A stretch of 64,000 nt of DNA from contig VXBM01000563.1 in NCBI GenBank assembly GCA_013400155.1, positions 485,007-549,006 of the forward strand. Direction: 5' to 3'. The position numbers were made by a program, and so were the translations under genes. This document shows, piece after piece, positions 51,483 to 63,414 of this stretch (its first letter is position 1; each line of letters begins with the position of its first letter). Below the pieces are notes generated by a model. That model did not search any database, was not told where the DNA came from, and saw only the letters and a program-made list of their open reading frames with translations. The DNA is from Helopsaltes ochotensis (lineage: Eukaryota; Chordata; Aves; Passeriformes; Locustellidae).

Positions 51483-52551
51483 CCTTGAAATCATGCATCA
51501 GTATTATTTTAGGAATGGCTCACTTACTAAACTGAGAGATTGGATTAAGAGAACTATACTGAATTCTCTGTTTCTTTTGAAAAAAGCAAAAAAAACCCCA
51601 AACTAAAAATACAATGTATGTGAGTGTAAAATAAAACAATTCCTTCAGAAGTGAGAGCAAAAGCTTGGGATTTCTCTTCAAAACTGAATTCAAAGAGTTT
51701 TTAGAACAGAATGTCATACTGAGGGGTAAAATTAAAATGACTGATTTCATTGATTGTCAAATAAATTCAAATGCCTTCTACAGTACCACTAGTAGGGCCT
51801 AATACCACTTGTACTCCTCCAGAGATTGCCTTTTCCTGTTTTACAAAAGAATCTAGTCAGCTTCTAGTTCATCCAAAATTTTTCCATCTGCCAACATATG
51901 AAACATCATCTCTGCTTTCCACGGTACCTCGTATAAAGTACATGTACTACCTTGAACCATGTCTTAGGTCAGCCACTGATGACTTCTACCTAGGGACTGG
52001 TCTTATTCTACAACAAAGCTGCCCTGTAGGAAATTATGCCGCTCGTTCTTTTCGACATCTGCCTGTGGCTTTCTGTGTTTCATAGCAAATAACAGACTAA
52101 GAGAAGTGTTCTCATTGGTCTCCTGACCACTCACAGCCTAGAGCACCTGAACTGAATTTAGCACTGTGTGAGATGCACACGGGGCCTTGTAGTTTTCCAC
52201 TTACTAGAGTATGACCTCCTGAAATAACTCATTTCTCCCACTTTCTGTTAATTATACGGCTTCCAGTAGCTACTACAGTATTTTGCTTGGGGACAGAGAA
52301 GAGATATCCTTAGCTCAGCATGCAATGGGGAATTTGACTTTGTTAAATGGAAAAGAATGGGAATTTTCACTCTTAGTTTAGTAAAAGAATAGCAAAACCT
52401 AAAGTATGTCATGTCTGTATGGATTCAAACAGAATCTAAGGCATGTCTTAAAACAACGCTTAGAGGTCAAATATTTAAAAGACCTTAAATCTTTTTATTT
52501 AACCTCATTTTGTTAGTTGATTTTGCTACTGCTGATTTTTTTTTTTTTAAT

Positions 52552-52574
52552 TTAAACCACCTGGGGTGGTTTAA
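52552..52574. repeat. Perfect 10-bp inverted repeat, 3-base loop
   Basis: TTAAACCACC, a loop TGG, then GGTGGTTTAA, just after a T-rich run. All ten pairs match. A GC-containing stem this tight would form a stable hairpin on either strand. Confidence 0.85.
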
Positions 52575-55500
52575 GAAGGCTTTGGAGGGTTTGGAGGGAC
52601 AAGGAAGACACCAAAAGGCTTCCCACATCCTGCAGCAATTCCAGACTAAAACCCAAACAGAACTTGTGATCTGAGACTGGGACTGTTCACAAGAACCTGG
52701 AAAGAGTCTAAAACATGAACTAGTTCGAGGTACACATTAAAATGATCTCTTTCAAGTATTATTAGGAAATGGCTATGAAAAAATAAGTGACTTAAGGTGC
52801 AGGATATGAAGAAAATCGGTGTGCTTTTTTTGTTTGAAGCTGAACAACTTTTTCACCCTTTCTGAAGGGTTTTGAAAGCTTTTTACTCTTTCAGGAAAGA
52901 TATGAAAGCATAGCCTATACCTCAAATAAAAGCTGAAAAGAAAATAAAAAAATTCCTTCTCTCCTCATTCACCACATTCCAAGGCCCTGTATGAGAAATA
53001 TTAAAATGATTGTTTCTTAACTACATGAAAAATTGCAGTATTATTAAATACTGCAAAAGGCAAATTAAAGAAATGCAATGGGATTTACGTGGGTGCACGT
53101 GTTGATCTGCTACATGTATTGATCTGCTTCAATAAACAGCCTTATGCTGGTAGCAGCAGATAAAATAACATCCTCCCTGTCTTTATCTTATAATCACCAC
53201 CCAGCATTCCTTGTGCCACTAAAGATCCCCTCAGGCAGGCACCTGGCAAATGGAAATTAATAGGGACCAAACCAGCAAGTCACATCTAAAGTAGAACTGC
53301 AGAGGCCAGAGCAGATCACGGCATTCTCAACTACCTGATAAACACTTCAAGAGTTGAATGGGAATCATGACAGGACTGCATGAAGCCCATTGTCAGCATG
53401 AGTATTTAATAGTTGATCTGAAGTTAAACAAGTACACAAGATGCATTTTTTCTCATGTTCCAGCTCATTTGTACTTTAGTCATTTAGAAATGGGAGTTTC
53501 AAAACCAGGGTGTGAGTTGACGTTATTTGACAAATTTTATAGGAACATCCCCATGACGTAGGGTTTTACTTCCAGTAATGTTTCTTTACCCATTTTTCTT
53601 TTTCTAATTTCTTTTCTGATATGCACTTTCAGTAATGCTCAACCAGGCATTCACTTTTATTAGTAAGGCTAAAACGAATGACACTAATGTGAACAGCATA
53701 AAACCTACATTGACCTACTTTTATTAAATGAAGGAGAATAGGCCTGATAGATTGTCCATTCTACTCTTCCATTGAAAATTACTGATATTTCCTTGCCATG
53801 ATCTATATATACAGGTTATGCTTAACTCTGTTTGAAAGCAATACAAATATAATACACAATATGTTCTTATTCATTCTCTGTTCTGAATTACCAGCAATTC
53901 AAGAAATAGCCAAAATAGGTGGTTCAAAAAATTGGAAAGGGAAAGAAAAAAATGCAACAAGGCAGCAGATCACCAGCTTGAGTGATTGCAATTAAATGCT
54001 ACCTATAAAGTCAGTATAACTCAATGGCATTTTTTAAGAGAATGAATTACCCTCAGGCATTTTTCTGCTCAGGTATTTTTTGTATGTTTCTCTTCTTCAT
54101 GCTGTCAAATTTTAAAGGTCCAATCCTGACTGAACTGCTGAGCTTTCCTCTCTAGCATTGGTTTTAGCAGAACAGAAATGCCCTTTAACCACCTCACTAA
54201 GGTTTACCAAGAATGACAGAGTTAGGCCAAATAATTAACTGCTGTCTGACAAGACCTAATGTCACAGAAGGAGCCTTTGGAAGTTCACCTGCAGGTTGTA
54301 GTTTCCACAATGCCTAAAAATAACACTTAATGCCATAGGAATATTGTTATTTCTTTTACAACAGCAACCAGGAGATCCCAAATGAGATCAGGATCACATC
54401 ATCCCAGGCATAATTTAATGGTCCCTAAAGGGCTCACAGCACTAAGAGATTACAAATAACAGTGATGACACTTACTCTCCCTGTCCTGGCAGACCCAGTG
54501 CAGAGGAGAGGCGATTGCCACAGTCACAGAAACAACAGCACCAGAGCCAGAAATCAAGCTCAGGGTTCTTGAATTTAACAAGATCATCTTACTAGTGAGC
54601 TTTGCAAGCAAACAAGACACATGTGACTACCCGACTGGTTCTACTATATTTCTTAAGATGAAATTTAGGAGCAAAATGACAAAAGACCTGTTCTGAAAAA
54701 TCTACTCTAAAAAATCCAGTCTGAAGTATCAAGAAAAATCAACACTCACTACCTACAGCTATATGCTTTGGGGGGGGGAAAAGTCAAGCTAGTGTTCACA
54801 GATGATTATTTTTTAATAGTTCTGGCCTCAAAGCAGCAGCTCACATTCCCAATATTATAGGGAAGGAGGAAAGCAGAAACTTATCAATCACTCAACAAAG
54901 AGGCTTGTCAGGGAGTGGGTATTTTTCTTTTGTAGCATTTTGTTCTCAGCAGCTGCCCACGTACAGTCTATCAGGAGATATCTCAGGTGTCCATCAGAAT
55001 ATTCCTCTGCATTCTCTCCAATGTTGGTGCTTGAGCCTAATTTATTTGTCAAGTGCTCATTTGGGAGCAGGACTGGTTGGGGGGAACAGGAAGAAATGTT
55101 TCATCATGATACTGGCCCATTCCCTGCTTTCTGTCAGCCTGAAAATATTTACATCAGACCTGCTGGATTTCTGCATCTTTTAGGATTTCTTTGTAATTAA
55201 TTCGGTCTCAATATTCTCCTCATTTCCATACTTTTCAAATGTCATTTCATCTCTTTTGATCTGCTTCCATTTCTTTTCTCCCTTCTCCCTCTTTGCTTTC
55301 ATGCTCTTTCTGAATTTCGAAATGGATTTTGTTGGTTGATGAAGGCATTTGAATTGCTTTCAGAGACTGGGCCTTGGAAACATAGTATAGCAGCTTGCTT
55401 AATCGTATTTCTCACCTAGAGCCTGTATAAAAAGGGTGATACATACGGTGTGAGGTTGCAAAGCTACTAGTGAAGATGAGCTAATGGACCCTGGCCAGCC

Positions 55501-55827
55501 TTAATTAGAGTTTCTAAGCCAAACCTGTTCCTCCTCTGACCATGAGTGTGTCAGCCTATCAGTTTTATAACAGCTGTCAACCTCCTCTCACTAGTTTGTC
55601 TTCATCTTTCCTATTTTATGTGTTGACACAGCACCAAAAGAGTAATTTCCCTGCAGCCAAGGGGTCCTTCACTCTGCAGTCAGAACAGAAAGTGTCTCTT
55701 CTAGAGGGCACCTGGCCCTACCCCAGGAGGGGCCATGTGTGGCATGAACCACTGCAACCCTTAATACCCTGCACCTTTGGGATATGGCAATCTGGCACTT
55801 CAAAATATACATGCTTTTGTATGTCCA

Positions 55828-55990
55828 CATACATACATATATATATACACACACTCATGCCACCCCCCAACAAACAAACATTAAAAACCAAACAAAAAAA
55901 AAACCAACCCAAAAATCCCCAGATCCTCCCCCCCCAAAAGCCAGACCAAAACATGAACCTACACTAAAAACAAAGCTCCCCAAACCATCA
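55828..55990 (+). repeat. TA/CA microsatellite followed by A/C-rich tract
   Basis: Repeats of ACAT, TA and CA (55828-55854) lead into about 130 bases made almost only of A and C, including an A10 run and a C8 run. The strand asymmetry is strong. No function is evident. Confidence 0.85.
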
Positions 55991-56839
55991 CCTCAATAAA
56001 TCCACTGCTGAAGTGTTGGCACCCAACAAGAATTGCCAAAGAGGGCAGAGTGAAACAACTTCTTTTTCTATTTCAAACTAGTTGAGGAAGGCTTATCAAT
56101 TGTGTATGTGTTTCCCAGTGGAAAGCTTCCAACCAGCTGTGCAACATGTAAATCAAAATGTGCCTACTTAATAACAAAGGCTTGTTTCCATCAGGATGGA
56201 GGGATAAATTGCTTTCTGCCTGAGGATAAAGAGGACTGGGCTTTAGGTGTGTAAAAAATGGTAAATACTTCTCTTCTGCTTTTGTTCTTTCCCAGCCAAA
56301 AGCATCTTAAGAGAGCCATCTGTTTCATTGCCACAGAAAGAAAAAAAAATTAGGGTTACCAGGCTGCCTGTGCTTATTCATCCAATTTTACCTTGAGTTA
56401 AATGTTGGAAAACTGTCCCCATTTGAAAGGTTTTAGTTCTGCCACTGGCTACGATAAAGGCTGCTTTTCTATCCACTGCTGGGCTTGTCTGTCTCTGGGT
56501 TTTTTATTTCAGCTACAATTGCAAAAGAAATTACACTATTCTAGTGTAAAATGAATGGGATTTGCTCATTTTAGTTTATTATCTTCATCTGTTTCTCTCC
56601 ACTAAAGAAGAGAGAAAAGTCCCACTCATCCTCCTGCCCTCCCCTCACCCCCAGAGAAAGTAGCAATTGTACCATTAAGCCTGGAGTGCTTTACATATGC
56701 AAACACAAACACAGTACTTACAGCAAAGATCTTTCCTATCCATATGTTCATCTCCTTTCCTTTACCTAAACCAGACGATTACCTCAGCAGCTCAGCTGTG
56801 TTATTGAGACATTTCAGCGTGAAATTTGTTTTTCCTCAC

Positions 56840-57150
56840 TGAACTTTAAGCGGAATTTCAAGTGCCAAGTCTCCAAAGCCAAGTGGGGCTATTAAGAGAT
56901 AATTACTAATTATGCTAATTTGAGAAGTTGTGCTATTTCTTTCCCTGGTCATTTTATCTGCAGCTCTCCTGAGAGAACAGTCCCCATTCAATGTTAATAA
57001 CCTTTCCAGGCTAAGCATTCAATGGAGGACAGTGTGTCCTAAACCCAGGAATATTTTACGGTTAATCTAGATATGTGCCTGTAAATTAGAAAGAGAAGCA
57101 AGTTGCACTAATGCTAATGACTTACATTATTAATTTTTTGCAGTAGCAGA
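56840..57150. promoter_or_regulatory. Candidate enhancer block (homeobox and octamer-like)
   Basis: TAATTA occurs at 56900-56905 and 56907-56912, running into ATGCTAAT (octamer-like) at 56912-56919. Upstream is CAAGTG (NKX2-type core) and downstream are GTTAATAACC, GTTAATCTAG and ATTATTAATTT. The sequence is complex and non-repetitive. The assignment is inferred from motif density only. Confidence 0.28.
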
Positions 57151-57569
57151 AATATCTGATTCCTCTCTCTTCATATATTGATATAGCTGATGGTTTTATT
57201 TTAAACTGAGTCCTCAGTGACTTGAAATATCCAGTATGCCAACATTTCTCAGTGATCATTTTCTAATCCTACCAATTGCAAGCTCCCATAATAATAGATA
57301 AAAACCAAAGATGAGTTTTGATTTGCATTTTCCAAATGTCTTATTTATTTTTGCCTTATTTATGTAATAGTATCAAACAGATCTTTTCCAAACTCTATAT
57401 ACTTCTTTTTTTTCTTTTTCAAGATAGTAGTTATTGGATTGATTACATTAGTCTGCAGAGTACGCTGATAGGATAAGAGACTTTATTATTTCTTTAAAGA
57501 AAAAAATGACTTTGGGTTTTATGTGATGCATAATTCCATCCCTATTTGGTGGAAATACATAGATATTTT

Positions 57570-58660
57570 ACACTTCTTGTAATTTGTGGAGTGGCAGTGC
57601 TCAGGGTCTTCTCGACTTGGCTCCTTCCCAGCGCTGAGCTGCTGGGACAGCCCTCGTGCAGGGTGGCTACAATCCCGTTTGTCTGCCCCTCGGAATGCAT
57701 CTCCCTGGTAAGAACACACGGTCCCAGACAGTGTCCAAGATCAGAGCACTCTCCATCAAGAGCCTGTGGCTGCTCTGATGTGGCCTTGAGGGCCCATCCC
57801 TGCAATCCCTGGGCTCAGACATCCCTTTGGATGGGAGGCATGCACACCTAAGGGCATCTCCCGGTACAGGCTGCAAGGTCATCCTCTGTCTCCCAGCACA
57901 GCATGGACCAGAAACACTCAGAACAGGTCATCAACACCTGGAAGTAGACACAAAACACACCACACTGGAGAGGGCAGAGCAGGGCACCAGCAGGCAGGTG
58001 AAGACTCTCCCCTCCCCTTGAACCAGCCCTAATGGAAACAGGGGCCGTATTTCCACAATAAATAAACTCCATTCCTCACTGGAGTTCATCATCCTGCTGG
58101 ACAGTTTCCTAAGTGGCATTGGCAGGTTTTAAATGAGCAGGGTTCCTCTGAACTCCTTGTTCACAGCCCCTGGTGCTGACTCAGCTATCCTCGCCTGCGT
58201 CCCCAGGGATGCTGGCGGGGAGTCTCAGAGCAGGACAGGAGCTTTGGCCTTGCAGGGCAGGGGGACATCACAGGGCAGGGGGACATCACAGGGCAGGGGG
58301 ACATCACAGGGCAGGGGGACATCGCTGGACAGGGGCTCAGGCATCACAGGCAGCTGCAGTTCCTTCCCGTGGCTTGCCAGCTTGCTCAGCCATCTCTGCC
58401 ACTCTGGCTGTGGCCAGCTCAAATTTCTCCAAAATGCCCTCACTGCCGCCTGATGGCACCAGCTGGAACCTCCTCTGAAGGCCGGGCCGTGCCCTTGCTG
58501 CACATCCCACAAGAACACTTCCAGCAGAGCTGACCTCTGTGAACAGCAGCTGCAGATGCTCTGACAGGAAGGCAATGCTGCTGGCCCAGGGCTCACACCA
58601 GCAGCTGGCCTTAGAGGCTTTGGAACTCCAAAGGAGAGGGAGACATCCAACATATTTTTG
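57570..58660. other. GC-rich segment with minisatellite, function unknown
   Basis: Over about 1.1 kb the base composition rises well above that of the neighbours and many overlapping open frames appear on both strands (up to 142 codons on the - strand at 58225-58653). They are shadows of GC-rich sequence, and several translate the 18-bp repeat. No domain is recognisable. It may be an eroded repeat, a GC-rich regulatory segment or part of an unrecognised transcript. Confidence 0.4.
58253..58324 (+). repeat. 18-bp minisatellite, four units
   Basis: CAGGGCAGGGGGACATCA is repeated at 58253-58270, 58271-58288, 58289-58306 and 58307-58324. The last base of unit 4 is changed and a degenerate fifth unit follows. 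The period is a multiple of three, so open frames read it as a six-residue repeat (GRGTSQ on one + frame). That alone is not evidence of coding. Confidence 0.95.
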
Positions 58661-61600
58661 TAGGAATTGAGCTTATATTCTGTGGGGATTTTTTAAATTT
58701 GCAGCATCTAGATGCAAACTAAGGTAAGTCCCACTTCATTCAACCAAAATAAAAATATGATGGAGTGACAAAAAACCAAAGGATAGCAACAAAAAACTTT
58801 AGTTTTTCACTATTTTAAACCCATATATGTACCTAAAACCAATAGGTGCATTTTTTTTTAAAGGCAGAGAATGTAAATATTCAAAATCTTGGTCTGCACC
58901 TATTTCTGGAAAATGTAATGCACAGCCCTCAGACTCCAGTTCAGTACTCCCAGCGTGGGAGTGGGAGGACTGCGTTCACATGAGACATGAATTAGGGCCT
59001 AAAAATATGTCCTAGTAATAAAGGAGAAGCTAATTTTAACTTTCAGCATTGCCAGTTTCAGAACAGGGCTTCATTTACAGGAAATCCATTTTGCAAGTGT
59101 GGGAACCTGCCCCCAAAGTCCAGAAAATCATCAGCTAAGATGCAGGGCTTCCTTGCTGAGAGGGCTGGGGGGACCAACAGCCCACTTCTACCATTCCACC
59201 AGGAGACATAGAACAACCACGGCTGTGTGATTTCCTGTAAGTGCAGCTCTCACAGGTCCGTGTGAGCACATCCAGCAGAACTGGCTGCTGCTTGCACCGT
59301 CCTGATCCCAACCCTTTAACAGCTCTCTGGAACACACCAAACTGAAGGCCCTGACACTTGCACCTGGACACACACACGCATTTCACAAACTTCTCCCTAA
59401 AACAGACTTTTCTGGCCATGGAAAGCATGTGCAGAAGGCAACACAGGCGTGGGTCTTGGGTGCAAGTATCACATCAGCTCTCCTGCCAGAGGACAAGTTG
59501 TTGTAGTTGTTGTATCTCCCCTAAGTCCTATCAACTCTTGAGCCATCTTCTGAAGAAAACTTGACCCAAAATTCAGCCTCACCTAGTCACATTAGAGCCA
59601 TCTGCTCCTGGCTGATACATTACTGTCCAAAGACATCAGCCAAGGGCAACAGCCAGATTCCACCTGTGTGAGAAGACAGCAATGCATGTGGGCAATTCAA
59701 AGTTGTAGGTGAAAAAACATCTGCAAGAGAGATCTCTAAAAACAGAGTAAGTTAGAAGAGGAACATGCAATTTCTCCTGAAAGGCCTTCTGGAACATTTA
59801 AAAGTAGTTCTTCATGGGGCAGGAAATGAGTGCTAGAGACTCTTTCAAAATGCAGTGGGGTTCTGTTGGTCTCAGCCACACTTGCTCTGTGATCCATGGG
59901 AAACTGGCAGACTGGAGCCACAGCCCCAGAAAGGTGCTTCACATTGCTAATTCTAGCTGAAATGCAGCTTTCTGCACATGTTATTTCTTATTCATGTTTG
60001 AAATTACTTTTTAATCTAATACCTACAAAGATCACAGAGAATTCTGAAAAAAATAAAAAAAAAATAGTTCAGAAAGTAATTGACATGAGCTGTTTTCTTT
60101 CCTCCTATAATTACAAAATGAAAATATTTATATCTATATTATATTACATTAGGTATAATGATAATATTAAATCTATATTATCATTCCAAAACCTGCACTA
60201 ACGCTATTGCAAAATGTTTGGAGCTGCTGCAGATTTTGGAAGACTTAGATAGCATGTATACCAGAAAAGTGAATTTGCAAAAGACACCAGCAGCTGGGTG
60301 GCACCATCTAATTAATATAAGAAATTATGTATGGGAGAGCCTAAATACACTCCATGGCCCAGTTCAGACCAAAGACGACACGGTCCTTTGGATGGACCAC
60401 GAATATCATCCTTTGGATGATACACGTGGGTATCAGCTGCAGCAGAAAGGAGAAGCAAACTCAATTCTGCATAAATTATGTGACACTTGGAGACAGATAG
60501 TTCCTTTTGGAGAAAAAAAACCCTCTATGTGATGCTACGTGGTATTTGAGATTGTGACTAGGACAGTAGGAGGGATGAGCAAAGAAATTGTTTTATTCAC
60601 CACTCTTCTACCTGTGCTGACAAATGTACAATGTGTTGGTAAAATTTCCACTATCTCTTCACGCTGTGAGTCATTGAGGGGGAAGAGAATGCTGCCATCC
60701 CAAGGTTTCCAGCTGGAAATAGGTAATGACAAACAGGTACTTGATCTCCCTTCAATCCCTCAAAATCTTAACCCCAACTATATAAAAAAACGTGCAAGCA
60801 AGTGCAGCAGGGAAAATTGCTCCCTGCAGAAGCTTTGAGCAAACAGGCTTCCCATGGAAATCTTGACAAGGAGTTGAGGGAGCTTCTGAAGGAGGATGGT
60901 CCTTTCACTGTCACCAGCTACAGGTCCCTTAACGGGATTTTCTGAAAAGCACAAATCTTGGCATCTGACAACTGAATGAAAATGCTGGATTTGTTTACCT
61001 ATTGCAAGTGTACAAATATGTGTATATTTCTATCCCACATCCTGGCAAAGAAAATTTTGAAAATACAAACTGATGAAAGCTCTGTAAAAGAAACAATTTA
61101 TCCATCCTCTTTTCCACCCACAGTTTCTTTAAGCTGATTCTTGAAAAGAAATGGACAAAATTCTACAAAATTCCAAAATTCTACAAAAACCCGCAAAGTT
61201 TTGGACTCCTTTGTTTCTGTATTTCTCCACAGCCCATCTGCATGGATTTATTTTCAGGCTAAGAGCCCAGATAATGCAGAATGTAACATTTCGCCTTTAA
61301 ACCCCCCAGTTATAATAAAGAACAAACAATAATCATGATGGGTACAAGATGCAAAGAGATTAAATACAAGGCAGATGTTCAATCTTGTCTTTTCAGCTGA
61401 GATTATAAATGGTCTGAGCCTAAGAGAAAAATTCAGAGCCTGAAAGTGAAGGTTTGCTAATTAATCAGTTATAATGGTATAGGGGATTAGAGAGCATGAT
61501 TAAAACACACCAAAAAAAAACAAAGACAAAGGAGGATGGCGAGGGAGTACGAAAGCAGCTCTGTCAACACAGAAACATCTGTATACAAGCAGCTGAAAAT

Positions 61601-63320
61601 GATGCAGCTTATAAAAAACTTGTGCTAAAGAATTAAAATCCAACTACAACAACAAAAAGACAATGTTATGAACTAAATGAATTCCTGGAAATTTGTTCCA
61701 ATGTTTATTTAAAAAAAATACGGGGTTGGATCTAAGCTTAGGAAGCCTAGGACAAAACTTGAGTGCAGCCCTTTACATAAATATGAATGCACATTAATAC
61801 AGGCGTTGCTGGAGCACATATTGGCACATTAATATGCATAGTACTAGAGAGTCTGTACTTAAGTATATAAATAGAAATTGAATATAAACATATGAATTCA
61901 TAGCTTTGAAGTTCCATTCCTAACAAAACAGCATAGAGAAATTATTAGAATTTTTACATGATGATTTCTGCCCAAGTCAGATACTGAAGTGCTACTGATA
62001 CTTACAAGGCATTAAACAGATGGGGAGTCTAGACTGCTAACTTCTGTGCTAGGCAAGTGTATTTTTAAACCTCCTATAACATTAAATTCTGATGCTGTCC
62101 TGTAGGGATGAACTAAGGTGCTTTCCTGAGTGTGCAGTTTTAACTTCCTTGTTTACTTTATGAAACTAATTTGGCAGTGATCCACTCCTGATGGTGCCAG
62201 TTAGCATGACCCCGATCCCTATAAAAATTCTCCACAAGAGCAATCTGTGCTGAAGACAGTGCCACCGCCCTCAGAAGAATGTCCTATGGGATGTGGGTCC
62301 CATAAGCTGCAGGGCCTGGTGCTCCTCACAAAAACAGATTCCCATATAATAGGGTAGGATTAGGCTCCTATAATCTTCATCTGGATTCTGCTCCCAGTCT
62401 TTCTCTTTATTCTAGTAGAAACAAAAAAGGGAATTGTGCCTTTGTTTGCAACTTCTCAACAACATTGATGCATGCACATTTGCTGTAATATTACCCACTC
62501 AACTGAAATTAATCTATGACTTTAAGGATGAAAGTGGATATGATACAAGTGATGATAGAAGAAGAATAATTTCTAGCTCTTTTCTAGCTTTGGAACACGA
62601 ACACAATAAAGTGATATCCTGTTAGAAATACCTTTGCTTACCATTTACGCAATTGTAAGCTATGTTATGAAGGTAACGTTTATTTGTGTGGTTTACTGCT
62701 TGCCCTGAGAGACCTGCATTTGTTCAAAGTAGGAACTTATTCTAGATTTAAAATTGTAAGAGCAAACTAATGTAAAAACATAATGAAATCACCTTCCAAT
62801 CTGCTTACGTTCTCACTTTTCATACAAAATTATTTTCATCACAAAAATAATCCCCCAAATTTGTCTGAGATTATTCCAGCAAATCCCACGCCCAACAAAT
62901 CCTAAAACATGCTCCACCTGTTAGTGAAACTATCATAGTAATTGTCTGGGCTTTTATCTAATGAATATGCATTACAGCAGTCAAAACAAATTCTATCTTA
63001 ATCTATATTACTGGGGAAAGTTTCTGAAACAAGCTGTTGCAGAGAAATTTATATAATATGTTGTCAACATTCAGCAAAGACAAGCTGTCTGCTAGAAAGG
63101 GCTGATGGAAACAGTTTCCTACGTTTAGTCAGAGGGATGTTTTTGTGCTACCCTTAAGCCATGCTTTTGGCCCAAGCTGTGCCCGGAGCACCACATCCCC
63201 TGGTACCTTTAGTGTGCCTGCCTGCCTGTCCTGCACCTCCCTGCACAGCCTGAGCGACTGAGAAGTCTCTTTTTGCCATGTGGGTTTCTGTGAGTCATCA
63301 TCTCTTCTCCAAACTCACTG
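58661..63320. other. Unique noncoding sequence
   Basis: No recognised gene. The stretch includes an AT-rich zone at 60.02-60.18 kb and a 14-bp direct repeat (AAAATTCTACAAAA at 61157-61170 and 61175-61188). The 124-codon frame at 60158-60532 and the 99-codon frame at 60539-60838 have ordinary random composition and no splice sites in register. Confidence 0.5.
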
Positions 63321-63321
63321 A

Positions 63322-63414
63322 CACCTGTTGGGGCACCTGTTGGGGAAGTGACTGATGGAAATTCAGCTGACTGCCTGCACCAGGGCTGCGTGTGACTGCA
63401 CCTGCAGGCAGGTG
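63322..63414. promoter_or_regulatory. Cluster of four CACCTG E-boxes
   Basis: CACCTGTTGGGG is present twice in tandem at 63322-63333 and 63334-63345. About 50 bases on, CACCTGC AG GCAGGTG forms a near-continuous palindrome at 63399-63414 carrying one E-box on each strand. CACCTG is the core bound by ZEB and SNAI repressors and some bHLH factors. Binding is inferred. Confidence 0.35.

Larger units (their letters stand above)
51483..57569. other. Unique noncoding sequence
   Basis: About 6 kb with no recognised gene or transposon. It contains a perfect inverted repeat at 52552-52574, a TA/CA microsatellite and an A/C-only tract at 55.83-55.99 kb, and an enhancer-like block at 56.84-57.15 kb. 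The open frame at 55542-55967 (141 codons) ends inside the low-complexity A/C tract and is not credible as a gene. Confidence 0.5.

Noticed and set aside
57651..57707. 57-base exon-like stretch with donor CTG/GTAAGA
   Set aside because: The acceptor side is GC-rich without a polypyrimidine tract, and it sits in a GC-rich segment where open frames are expected by chance.
58225..58653. 142-codon minus-strand frame with PLPCDV-type repeats
   Set aside because: The repeats are simply the 18-bp minisatellite read in frame, and there is no other protein-like feature.
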